Below are positions 26,077-33,874 of a stretch of DNA of 64,000 bases, piece after piece; the first letter of the stretch is position 1; every line of letters starts with the position of its first letter. This stretch comes from Pyrinomonadaceae bacterium (GTDB lineage: Bacteria; Acidobacteriota; Blastocatellia; Pyrinomonadales; Pyrinomonadaceae), in NCBI GenBank assembly GCA_019694395.1, contig JAIBCC010000024.1, forward strand, positions 45,437 to 109,436, given 5' to 3'. Under the pieces are notes generated by a model. It did not search any database. It saw nothing but the letters and a program-made list of their open reading frames with translations, and had not been told where the DNA came from. Made by a program: the position numbers and the translations under genes.

Positions 26077-28197
26077 TTAAAACCCAAAACTCAAACCAAC
26101 TCGTCCCGTGCGTCCAAACGTGCGAAATCCATTTTCAAAATACTCGTAATTGAATAGATTTTCCACTGTTCCGAACAAACGTAGATTAAGTTTTTCGTTA
26201 TTCATTTTGAAAGTATAGCCTGCCGTTAAATCGGCTTTGCGATTACCTTTGAAACGATAAACATAAGTTCCGAAAGTCGTGTTGCTAAAGATCGGCGCAA
26301 GATAATTACTTGTCGCAACAAAATCCAGATTGACCCAAAAATCTTTAAATCTTTGCGTGGCAACCAGAGTAAATTGATGTTTCGGAATCCCCAAAGTGTC
26401 AATTATTCGGCTACCCGAAACCTGCGGCTCGCGTTGATCGCTGTTGGTGAAAGTATATGAAGCAAAAAGACTGGTGTTTTTATGCGGTTTCAAATCCGCG
26501 CTGAATTCCGTGCCTTTGGCAATTCCGCCTTTAGTGTTCAAATAACCGCCGAAAGGTCGTGTCGTTGAGCCGATATTTGCCACCACATTTCCATAGCCAA
26601 TCGTATCAATCAGTTTGGTGTAAAAGTAAGTTGCCGAGAATTTGGCGCGGCTATCAAAAAGATTTTGTTCGATTCCACCGTCAAAAGCAATCGTTTTTTC
26701 CGGCTTCAGATTCGGATCGCCGAGTGCGGTAAATGAACTTGAAAACGAACTGTAAAACGTGCCGAATCGCTCATAAAGCGATGGAACTCGATAACCGTTG
26801 CCGACGTGAGCGCGAAGTTTGGTTTTCGATTTTTCAAAGAAATAAGAACCCGAACCGTCGAAAGTATATGCAGTCGGCGGATTTGATAAAGTCACATTTG
26901 AATACGGTGCATTGCTGACGCTAAACGCCGGTTTATCCAAATTGAAAAATTGCGCCCGAAAACCGCCTGCCAATTGCAGTTTATTGTTCAAAAAACTCAG
27001 CAAATCCTGTGCATAAAACGTATTGCTCGACTGATTGACCTTGGTAAAAAAACTGCCTGTTCCACTGGGCGTGAATCCGTTGTTACCAAATTTTTCCTGT
27101 TCAAATTCGTAGCCGAAAGTAATTTCATTAACCCGATTCGGACTCCAGTTAAAATGACCGTTGGCAGTATGAATTTGCCCGTCAAAAATGCTGGTCGAAG
27201 CGGATTGAAAACCTACGCCGAGCGTTCCGTTTTCATTTCTGCGTTGAGTTTTTAAGCCTTGATAATAGCCTTGAAAAATCAATTTGTCGGTAATGATTTG
27301 CGTCAATGCAACTTGTCCGCTAAAGAAATTTGATTTTTGCGAATTGTCGGGATCATTAACATCATAAACAAAATTTACGCCTTGATTAGCGTTGATGATT
27401 GTTGCATTTGAAGCCGGCAAAGCCCCTTTAGTATCGGGATTGGAATTTAATTTAACAAAAGCATCGGAGACAAAAAATCTGCCTGAAATATTGGTGTTTT
27501 GGGTTGGATTAAATTCCAAACGGCTTTGAAAATTTGTGTTTGTTGCCCGGTCATCGTTGTCAATTCCTTTTGTGTATAAGGTGCGCGAACCTCCTAAATT
27601 AAAACCAAACTTTCCGTCTTTTGTGCCGTCGCTCAAATTTCCGCGATAGCGTTGCAGACCGTAGCCGCCAAAAGCGGTTGAAAATTGTCCGTGTAAACCT
27701 GATTGCGGCTTTGGCGTTTGAAAATCGATAACGCCGCCAATCGCATTTGTGCCGTAAAGCGAGCTGCCCGAACCGCGCAAAACTTCGAGTTTACTAACGC
27801 TGGTCAAAGTAAAATCACTCAAAAAACTTGACGCATCGCCCGTAATTGCCGTCGCGTCACGAAAACGGATTCCGTCAATTAAAATCGCGGTGTCCTGATT
27901 ACGCAAACCACGGGTTTTGATGTTTGCGGTTCTGCCGAATCCGCCAAGCTGCTGCACCCGAAAACCCGGAATTGTTTTTAAAGATTCGACCAGACTGAAA
28001 TCGGCTCGGTCACGCATTTCTTGCCCTGAAATGGTATTGATTGTTTTAGAAACTTTCTCAACCGTTTGTTCAAAATTGGCGGAAATATTCACTGTTTCTT
28101 TAACTGTTGGAGTTGGAGTTGGAGTCGGCGTTTGCTGTTGTGCCGAAATACTAATTGTCAAAAATATTGCTAAAAATAAAGTAGATAAAATTTTCAT
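26077..28197 (-). CDS. btuB: TonB-dependent outer-membrane receptor, probably for cobalamin
   Basis: 706 aa. A signal peptide is followed by a Pro/Thr spacer and a plug domain (about 35-160): 'TINTISGQEMRDRADFSLVE', 'IKTRGLRNQDTAILIDGIRF' and 'LEVLRGSGSSLYGTNAIGGV'. The rest is a beta-barrel with alternating polar and hydrophobic strands, ending in the Phe-terminated strand 'GRVGLSFGF'. 'ETVNISA' is a plausible TonB box. A cobalamin riboswitch lies directly upstream and BtuFCD homologs lie further up the same strand, so B12 or another corrinoid is the likely cargo. The BtuB name rests on that context; siderophore receptors share the fold. Confidence 0.85.
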   Translation of the reverse strand: MKILSTLFLAIFLTISISAQQQTPTPTPTPTVKETVNISANFEQTVEKVSKTINTISGQEMRDRADFSLVESLKTIPGFRVQQLGGFGRTANIKTRGLRNQDTAILIDGIRFRDATAITGDASSFLSDFTLTSVSKLEVLRGSGSSLYGTNAIGGVIDFQTPKPQSGLHGQFSTAFGGYGLQRYRGNLSDGTKDGKFGFNLGGSRTLYTKGIDNDDRATNTNFQSRLEFNPTQNTNISGRFFVSDAFVKLNSNPDTKGALPASNATIINANQGVNFVYDVNDPDNSQKSNFFSGQVALTQIITDKLIFQGYYQGLKTQRRNENGTLGVGFQSASTSIFDGQIHTANGHFNWSPNRVNEITFGYEFEQEKFGNNGFTPSGTGSFFTKVNQSSNTFYAQDLLSFLNNKLQLAGGFRAQFFNLDKPAFSVSNAPYSNVTLSNPPTAYTFDGSGSYFFEKSKTKLRAHVGNGYRVPSLYERFGTFYSSFSSSFTALGDPNLKPEKTIAFDGGIEQNLFDSRAKFSATYFYTKLIDTIGYGNVVANIGSTTRPFGGYLNTKGGIAKGTEFSADLKPHKNTSLFASYTFTNSDQREPQVSGSRIIDTLGIPKHQFTLVATQRFKDFWVNLDFVATSNYLAPIFSNTTFGTYVYRFKGNRKADLTAGYTFKMNNEKLNLRLFGTVENLFNYEYFENGFRTFGRTGRVGLSFGF

Positions 28198-28304
28198 AAA
28201 TCTCCTTAACTCACGCCCTTCGCGGAGTCGGTCTAAGAGACAAAGGTAAAAGGCAAAAGTAAAAAGGCAAAAATCTTTTCCTTATTTACTTTCTCAATTC
28301 ACTC

Positions 28305-28432
28305 AACAGAGTTCCTGACTTAAACGCTATTTTCACAAGGCATTTTTACTTTTACTTTTACTTTTTGCCTTGTGAAACTTGTTTCACAGTTGCGAGGGCA
28401 GTCGCAGAATCTCACTGCATTCCTCTGTTTAT
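28305..28432 (-). promoter_or_regulatory. Cobalamin riboswitch upstream of the TonB-dependent receptor
   Basis: Read on the minus strand: 'GAGGAATGCAGTGAGATTC', then 'CTGCCCTCGCAACTGTGA', then the B12 box 'AAGTCAGGAACTCTGTT'. AACAGAG and CTCTGTT can close the outer stem. The box deviates from the usual CCAGGAGACCTGCC. Between the core and the box is a 12-bp stem (28331-28342 with 28366-28377) whose loop is an iterated AAAAGT word. It likely lowers receptor expression when cobalamin is ample. Confidence 0.8.
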
Positions 28433-28477
28433 TGTCTGTAATTAATGGTTAAACTGATGCTTATCAGTCGTAAAAAC

Positions 28478-28577
28478 TTCATCCACGAAGTTCACGAAGG
28501 TTTCACGAAGATAAGAAGATTCGAGATAGTTTTTTCAAAAAAAACCTTCGTGTTTTCTTCGTGTTACTTTGTGGATA
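28478..28577. repeat. CACGAAG-word inverted repeat
   Basis: 'CCACGAAGTTCACGAAGG' and 'TTCACGAAG' on the left face 'CTTCGTGTTTTCTTCGTG' and a 'TTTGTGGA' end on the right, with a TTTTTTCAAAAAAAA centre. This forms a long hairpin just after the PP-loop gene, which ends at 28588, and ahead of the receptor riboswitch. It could act as a terminator separating the two units. Confidence 0.6.
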
Positions 28578-28587
28578 ATTCCTGATT

Positions 28588-29280
28588 TTAAATCGGTAAA
28601 AGGTCGCAGTAGTAGAACTTGCCTTTTCCGTGATCGCTTGCATATTCCCGAAAAACCGTTTCGCCTTTAGTAAATTCAATCGGTTTTCGGAAAAACGGAG
28701 CGTCATAAACGAAAGTATGAAATTCTCCGTTTTCACCGCAAACGTCCACATCTTTCGGTAATTCAGCGATAAATTGCCGATCAATCAATCTGCCGCAAAA
28801 CTTTTGGTCGAGTTTTGTCGCATCAACGCAAACCGTTATTGTTTTAAAGTTTTGAGCGATGAAATCTTCTATCAAATTTTGCGTTGGTATTTGCCATAAC
28901 GGAAAAACGCCTATTAAACCCTTTTCCCGCAATTTTTGCTCTCGATAATGCCGTAGATCCTCAAGAAAAATATCACCGAAAATTGAATGCGTAATGCCTT
29001 TTGAAAGCAGAAAATCAAGCGTTTTATTCATTTCGGTTTCGTAATCTTCCATCGAAGGCATTTCGGGCAAAAGAACTTCGATCAGTTCAATTCCAATCGC
29101 TTCGGCTTGCTTTCGTAAAAGCTCGCGCCGCACGCCGTGCATCGAAATTCTCTGCCAATGCGAATTAACGGTGGTTAAAAGATATTCAATTTTAAACTCT
29201 TTATTTTGTAGGGCTTTATGGAGGGCGAACGCAGAATCTTTGCCGCCGCTCCAGTTCATTACCGCTTTATTTTGGGGCAT
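28588..29280 (-). CDS. PP-loop ATPase of the diphthine-ammonia ligase family (COG2102 type)
   Basis: 230 aa. The PP-loop 'SGGKDS' (residues 11-16) binds ATP and forms an adenylated intermediate. 'GIELIEVLLPEM' and 'HSIFGDIFLEDLRHYREQKL' followed by 'GVFPLWQ' are family marks, and 'GENGEFHTFVYDAPFF' closes the catalytic domain. Archaeal and eukaryotic relatives amidate diphthine on EF-2, which bacteria lack, so the substrate here is unknown. The gene lies 29 bp after a radical SAM gene under a cobalamin riboswitch. A role in corrinoid use, such as amide or nucleotide-loop chemistry, is a reasonable guess from context only. Confidence 0.85.
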   Translation of the reverse strand: MPQNKAVMNWSGGKDSAFALHKALQNKEFKIEYLLTTVNSHWQRISMHGVRRELLRKQAEAIGIELIEVLLPEMPSMEDYETEMNKTLDFLLSKGITHSIFGDIFLEDLRHYREQKLREKGLIGVFPLWQIPTQNLIEDFIAQNFKTITVCVDATKLDQKFCGRLIDRQFIAELPKDVDVCGENGEFHTFVYDAPFFRKPIEFTKGETVFREYASDHGKGKFYYCDLLPI

Positions 29281-29309
29281 AAATTAACTTTACGAAATTG
29301 ATTTTTGTT

Positions 29310-30371
29310 TCAAAACTGTCTGAATCTACTAATTTTTGTAATCAATCTTGCAACTTTACTATTTTCCGTCGTTAGTTCCTCGGAACTTATCTCTTTAGTT
29401 TCAGCAAATTTCCCGAAAGCCTTTCCGATTCGGTCCGAAGTGCTGAGAATTTTTCGGAGCGGTAAAAGATTAAATAAGCGATATTCTCCAACTGCGGTTA
29501 AACCGGCGGAAGCAAAACATCCGCACTGTGAACAATCAGGATTTCCGCCAAACTGACAGGGCGTTATTTTGTTTTTCAAATCCGCCGTAAAATTTAATGT
29601 AGTTTTGGCAAAAATACATTTATCAGGCGATTTCGGCGGTTTTTGAAATGCTTTGATTACACTATCCGGCAAGTAAAGCTTCGGATATTTTTCGCGCAGA
29701 AACGCCAATTCGCCAAGAATTTTGTCCTTAACTTTCGGCATTAGAATTTCTTCGTTTTCGGCTCCGATTTGCGGTGTAAATAAACTGAACCAAACTTTTT
29801 TGACCTCAGGACGCAACGACCAAAAAGCTAAAAATTCATCATAATAACCTTCGCGCTGAGCTGTTTGAGAAGTGATTGTGCAATGCACCGTAATTTGATG
29901 ACCTTCGATATTCCGCAAAATTCTTTGGTAGGTAGCAGGTTTGCGCCGGACATCGTGTTCGGGCTGTAATCCATCAATTGAAACTACAATGTATAAACCC
30001 TTGATAGCAGCCCATTCTTTGGGAATTTCTCTGACCGCGCTGGTCACAAGCTGAACGGAAACGCCCATTTTACTTAGTTTCGGCAGCAAAATATTCAACT
30101 CGCGAAATCTGACCAAAGGCTCGCCGCCGACAATCGAAAGGTGAAGCGGTTTATATTTTTGCACCAAAGCCAGAACTTTTTCGACTAAATCCTCACCTTT
30201 GAAATCACTCAAAGTTCTCAATGAACCAACATTTTGTTCTAAATGTTCCGGTTCGTAAGCATAACAGCCCGGACATCTGAGCGGACATTCACGGGTAATT
30301 TCGATTGATAATGACGGATAATTTCCGCTTAAAATTTTGCCCCACGCCTTAAAAACATCTTTCTTTTCCAA
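29310..30371 (-). CDS. Radical SAM enzyme in the B12 locus
   Basis: 353 aa. Cys29, Cys33 and Cys36 in 'ECPLRCPGCYAY' hold the SAM-cleaving 4Fe-4S cluster. 'LSIVGGEPLVRFRELN' is the GGE motif that binds SAM, and 'YIVVSIDGLQPEHDVRRKPA' follows in the barrel. The C-terminal part carries further Cys ('DKCIFAK', 'ITPCQFGG', 'DCSQCGC') that could bind an auxiliary cluster in a SPASM-like manner. It is the first gene after a cobalamin riboswitch and precedes the PP-loop ATPase. The reaction is unknown. It is not a known corrinoid synthesis enzyme, so this pair may handle salvage or modification. Confidence 0.85.
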   Translation of the reverse strand: MEKKDVFKAWGKILSGNYPSLSIEITRECPLRCPGCYAYEPEHLEQNVGSLRTLSDFKGEDLVEKVLALVQKYKPLHLSIVGGEPLVRFRELNILLPKLSKMGVSVQLVTSAVREIPKEWAAIKGLYIVVSIDGLQPEHDVRRKPATYQRILRNIEGHQITVHCTITSQTAQREGYYDEFLAFWSLRPEVKKVWFSLFTPQIGAENEEILMPKVKDKILGELAFLREKYPKLYLPDSVIKAFQKPPKSPDKCIFAKTTLNFTADLKNKITPCQFGGNPDCSQCGCFASAGLTAVGEYRLFNLLPLRKILSTSDRIGKAFGKFAETKEISSEELTTENSKVARLITKISRFRQF

Positions 30372-30539
30372 AGTTTAATCCTCCGTAAAGTCCCAAACTT
30401 AATCTGCGTAAGTTCAGGACAGTCAAAAAAAACGATCATGCTTTTTGAGAATTAAAATTGAAGAAGAAATAGCGTCAAATACAACAAAACGCGTCAAACC
30501 TGACCAATTGCTTTAATCCGCGAAAGCATTGTCAATTTT

Positions 30540-30703
30540 GAAAAAGGCAGGTCTCCTGACTTGTAACCTTTTTTACCATCCTTCCCATTCTGGCTGGAAC
30601 AGTGGATATTGTCGGTATTCAGCATTACGTTACTTACAGTTGCGCGACAGTTCGTGATTTGCACACGATTCCCTTTTAATTTGCAGCGAGCAAAACCTTT
30701 TTC
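30540..30703 (-). promoter_or_regulatory. Cobalamin riboswitch upstream of the radical SAM gene
   Basis: On the minus strand: 'AAAAGGGAATCGTG', 'TGCAAATCACGAACTG', 'CGCGCAACTGTAAGTAA' and the full B12 box 'AAGTCAGGAGACCTGCC'. GAAAAAG (5') and CTTTTTC (3') close the outer stem. The radical SAM start is about 170 bases downstream, leaving room for an expression platform. The remaining parts of 30372-30821 hold no gene. Confidence 0.93.
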
Positions 30704-30821
30704 GCCTAAAATAGATAATTCATAAACCTGTAGATCTGTTTTGAATTATCCGTAAAATTAAATTTTCAAATAACTTAGCAGAAAATTTAAAAAGCATTTT
30801 TCTGCAAATTTTATAATTCTG

Positions 30822-31673
30822 TCAGTTCAAATCGGGGTCTGTTTTTTCCAAAGGCTGAAGAGTTGCAGCAATTTCGACTCCGGCAGTTTTTGCTAAAATC
30901 TTGTGAATTTGTCGAATTCCCTCGGTCAAAGATGCCGGACCCGGCTGCAAAATATAAGCCGATTTGACTTCGTAAATATGGTTATTTTGCACGGCTTCGA
31001 TTTTTTCCCAACCTTCGCGCGAACGAACCAAATTCTTTTTTAATGCTTTGCCGCACCACGAACCGATGATTACCTGCGGATTAGCTTTAATCACTTTTTG
31101 TGAATCAATAATGCGGTCTTTTGCTCCCTGAAATTGTTTCAACTCAGGAAAAATCGGCTCACCGCCGGCAATTTCGATCAATTCTTCAACCCAGCGAATT
31201 CCCGAAATTAAGGGATCGAACCATTCTTCAAAATAGACTCGCGGACGAAGCGGAAAATTTTTGGCAGATTCCGCGATTTCATTTAATTCATTCCGCATCG
31301 TTTCGACTAATTCAACAGCTTTGTTTTCAACTCCAACGATTCTGCCGACAGTCAAAATCATTTCCAAAACTTCATTCACACCACGTTGATTAAAAGTAAA
31401 AACCGTCACGCCGCGCCGGATCAGTTCTGCCGCAATATCCGCTTGCAAATCTGAAAAAGCAAAGACCAGATCAGGTTTGAGCGACATTATTTTGTCAAAT
31501 TTGGCATTGATAAAAGCCGAAACTTTTGGCTTCTGACGCGCTTCAGCCGGACGCACCGTGTAGCCCGAAATTCCAACAATCCTCTCGCCTTCGCCGAGCA
31601 AATAAAGCGTTTCGGTCGTTTCTTCGGTCAAACAAATTATTCGTCGCGGATAACCCGCCAAATCATTAAACAT
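30822..31673 (-). CDS. BtuF-like substrate-binding protein without signal peptide
   Basis: 283 aa of the periplasmic-binding-protein fold used for cobalamin and iron complexes. 'RIICLTEETTETLYLLGEGE' then RIVGISGYTVRP is the typical first lobe, 'IMSLKPDLVFAFSDLQADIA' the linker region, and 'NHIYEVKSAYILQPGP' lies in the second lobe. It starts at 'MFNDLAGYPRR' with no signal peptide and no lipobox, unlike the lipoprotein BtuF encoded at 33874-34767. It is the last gene before the second riboswitch and follows a small CWC gene. It may bind corrinoid in the cytoplasm or have lost export. Confidence 0.85.
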   Translation of the reverse strand: MFNDLAGYPRRIICLTEETTETLYLLGEGERIVGISGYTVRPAEARQKPKVSAFINAKFDKIMSLKPDLVFAFSDLQADIAAELIRRGVTVFTFNQRGVNEVLEMILTVGRIVGVENKAVELVETMRNELNEIAESAKNFPLRPRVYFEEWFDPLISGIRWVEELIEIAGGEPIFPELKQFQGAKDRIIDSQKVIKANPQVIIGSWCGKALKKNLVRSREGWEKIEAVQNNHIYEVKSAYILQPGPASLTEGIRQIHKILAKTAGVEIAATLQPLEKTDPDLN

Positions 31674-31680
31674 TTTTTAT

Positions 31681-31769
31681 TTGCCCGCGAATTCGCTAAA
31701 AGGCGCGAAAATATAACTAACTTGATTGATTTTTTTTCCTTTCGTATGTTTCGCGTTTTTCGCGGGCAA
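31681..31769. repeat. Inverted repeat between CWC gene and btuF-like gene
   Basis: 'TTGCCCGCGAA' near 31681 is matched by 'TTCGCGGGCAA' near 31760, with GCGCGAAAA and TTTCGCG words inside. The transcript would form a long imperfect stem in the gap between two genes of the same operon, which could reduce read-through into the btuF-like gene. Confidence 0.6.
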
Positions 31770-31781
31770 TATTATTTCCCA

Positions 31782-32009
31782 TCAGCTTAAGTCTTGTGAA
31801 ATTTGCGCTTCGATTGTTTCCAGACACATCCGGCATAAACAGGATTTATATTTTTGGCGCAAATATTGTCTGGTTTCATCACTCACTTTGATTTCACTTC
31901 ACCAACAACCTTTGAGACCAATTTCGCAGGAAAAATCTTTTCCGCAGCTCTCGCAGTTGTTTGATTTACGCAGTAAAACTAGATTATTTATACGTTCGCG
32001 CAGACTCAT
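31782..32009 (-). CDS. Cysteine-rich CWC family protein with in-frame TGA at the second Cys of CWC
   Basis: 75 codons. The start is 'MSLRERINNLVLLRKSNNCE'; Cys19, 22, 28 and 35 follow the CxxC...C...CW spacing of the Cys-rich CWC family. Codon 37 (31899-31901), directly after Cys-Trp, is TGA where that family has Cys. The frame then stays open to 'SEIKVSDETRQYLRQKYK' and SCLCRMCLETI, which is the expected CLCxxCL end. The start lies 7 bp after the btuD stop, so the gene belongs to the btu operon. Two readings compete: TGA as selenocysteine, or a recent nonsense change (one base from TGC) giving a 36-residue stump. The family's role is not established; a metal-binding function is likely from the Cys pattern. 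Confidence 0.7.
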
Positions 32010-32016
32010 ATTTTTG

Positions 32017-32787
32017 TTAATAACTCAGCGTAATCCTTGGCTTTCCGCTTTTTGGATGCCCGTCTAAAAAAACTTCGACCTCGAAAACTTCGCGCAGATT
32101 TTCCGCCGTTATGACTTGGTTCGGTTCACCTTTGGCAACAACTTCTCCGCGTTTTAACAACAAAATTTCATCCGCAAATTCGGAAGCCAGATTCAAATCG
32201 TGCGTGATGATAACTGCCGAAGAGTCACAGGTTTGGCAACGCTCCCGCACCAGCCGAAAAAGGATTGTCTGATGCGACAGGTCGAGATTTGCCGTCGGTT
32301 CATCCAGCAATAAAATTCTCGCCTGTGTCGCCAAAGCCCGCGCAAAAACCACCCGCTGCCGTTCACCGCCGGAAAGCTCGTTCATCAAACGGGTTTCATA
32401 ATCACGCAGATCACACATTTCCAAAGCACTTTCGGCAATCCGCAAATCTTCCTCGCCTTCCCAACCAAAGACTCCGCCGTGAGCAAATCTTCCCGATAAA
32501 ACAAATTCCAAAACCGTGACAGGAAATTTCGTTTCATTTTCCTGTGCGACGACCGCAATTTTTTGGGCAATATCGCGCCGTGAAAAACTCTCCAAAGGCT
32601 TTTCAGCTAATAAAATTGAGCCTTTTGTAATCGGAATTGAGCCGTTCAAAGATTTCAAAAGCGTTGTTTTTCCCGCTCCGTTCGCGCCCAAAACAGCCAC
32701 AATTTTATTTTTCCGCAAAGCAAAAGAAACATTCTTGATAACTTCGCTCGCGCCGTAATTGATGGAAATGTTTTGGATCTCTAACAT
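32017..32787 (-). CDS. btuD: ABC transporter ATP-binding protein, cobalamin type
   Basis: 256 aa. Walker A 'GANGAGKTT' (about 34-42), Q-loop 'AVVAQENETKFPVT', signature 'LSGGERQR', Walker B 'ARILLLDEPTANLD' and switch His in 'AVIITHDLNLA' are all present. The order btuF-btuC-btuD under a cobalamin riboswitch marks the substrate as B12 or a related corrinoid; the same ABC family also moves iron complexes. It follows btuC after a gap of about 110 bp that is filled by an inverted repeat. Confidence 0.93.
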   Translation of the reverse strand: MLEIQNISINYGASEVIKNVSFALRKNKIVAVLGANGAGKTTLLKSLNGSIPITKGSILLAEKPLESFSRRDIAQKIAVVAQENETKFPVTVLEFVLSGRFAHGGVFGWEGEEDLRIAESALEMCDLRDYETRLMNELSGGERQRVVFARALATQARILLLDEPTANLDLSHQTILFRLVRERCQTCDSSAVIITHDLNLASEFADEILLLKRGEVVAKGEPNQVITAENLREVFEVEVFLDGHPKSGKPRITLSY

Positions 32788-32795
32788 TTGTTTTT

Positions 32796-32902
32796 AACGC
32801 AAAGGCGCAAAGTGTGAAAGACGCAAAGTCTTTTTCTTCACCTTTTTACTTTTTGCTTTCTTATAAATCTTTGCGCCTTTGCTTCTTAGCGTCTTTGCGT
32901 TA
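32796..32902. repeat. GCAAAG-word inverted repeat between btuC and btuD
   Basis: 'GCAAAGGCGCAAAG' (32799-32812) is matched exactly by its complement at 32869-32882, and 'TAACGCAAAG' (32796) by 'CTTTGCGTTA' (32893-32902). The right arm includes the btuC stop codon. The hairpin falls inside the operon and may set the ratio of btuC to btuD mRNA. Confidence 0.75.
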
Positions 32903-33874
32903 ATTTTTTCGCAATAAATATATAAAAAGCGGTGCACCGATTAACGCCGTAATTGCTCCAACCGGCAATTCTCTCGGCGCAATGGCGGTTCGTGCCACCG
33001 TGTCCGCTAACACAACAAAAACCGCTCCGGCGAGGGCTGAAAACGGAATCACTAACCGATTGTCGCTGCCGGTTATCAGCCGAATCAAATGCGGAATTAT
33101 CAAACCGACATAGCCGACCGAACCGCTCGACGCTACCGAAGTTCCAACCAAAGCCGCCGCAGTGGCAAAAATTATCAAGCGCACACGTTGGACTTCAACC
33201 CCGAAATCAAACGCATCACGTTCACCGATCATCATTAAATTCAACGCTTTAGCCTGTGAACTCAAAACTATTGTGCCAAAAATTGCAATAAACAACGTCA
33301 GGTAAAATCCGTTTTTGGTCGCCTGTGACAAATCTCCTAACAGCCAAAAAGTAAAACTCTGCAATTTGGTCGCATCCAGCAGCGAAGTCAGCAAAACAAT
33401 AATCGACGAAAGGAAAGTCGTAACGATAACTCCTGATAAAACAAGCCTTTCGACATTCATTCCCGCCCGTGACTTTGCCATTTGATAAACCGCAAAAGTT
33501 GCCAAAGCCGCTCCGGCAAAAGCCATTACCGGGCGCAAAAACTCAAAGCTCGAAAAAAAGACAATCGCCACCATCGTTCCGAGTGCCGCCCCGTTGGAAA
33601 CACCCAAAAGATAGGGCTCAGCCAACGGATTCCTAAGAAGTGCCTGCAAGCTCGCCCCGGCAACCGCTAAACTTGCACCGACAGTTGCACCAAGTAAAAC
33701 TCTCGGAATCCGAATATCAAACAAAATTGCCGATTGTGCTTCGGTTAATTCAAAGAACGATAGTTTTTCACTTCCAAGCAAAATTGCCGCCAAAATCGCT
33801 AAAACCAACATCACTAACAGAACAACGCCGAAACGAAGACTTTGGACTTTAGACTTTGGACTTTGGACTTTCAT
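32900..33874 (-). CDS. btuC: ABC transporter permease, cobalamin type
   Basis: 324 aa from the ATG at 33874, which shares one base with the btuF stop (TGATG); an in-frame TTG one codon earlier is also possible. It has about ten membrane segments of the FecCD/BtuC family, with 'DIRIPRVLLGATVGASLAVA', 'RNPLAEPYLLGVSNGAALGT', 'VGYVGLIIPHLIRLITGSDN' and 'LPVGAITALIGAPLFIYLL'. The first 15 residues ('MKVQSPKSKVQSLRF') are translated from an iterated AAAGTCC word and are not part of the normal family. The protein forms the inner-membrane channel with BtuD. Confidence 0.93.
   Translation of the reverse strand: MKVQSPKSKVQSLRFGVVLLVMLVLAILAAILLGSEKLSFFELTEAQSAILFDIRIPRVLLGATVGASLAVAGASLQALLRNPLAEPYLLGVSNGAALGTMVAIVFFSSFEFLRPVMAFAGAALATFAVYQMAKSRAGMNVERLVLSGVIVTTFLSSIIVLLTSLLDATKLQSFTFWLLGDLSQATKNGFYLTLFIAIFGTIVLSSQAKALNLMMIGERDAFDFGVEVQRVRLIIFATAAALVGTSVASSGSVGYVGLIIPHLIRLITGSDNRLVIPFSALAGAVFVVLADTVARTAIAPRELPVGAITALIGAPLFIYLLRKN

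Noticed and set aside
31726..32067. Plus-strand frame of 113 codons opposite the CWC gene
   Set aside because: The minus strand carries a coherent Cys-rich domain; the plus frame shows no family pattern and overlaps the btuD end.
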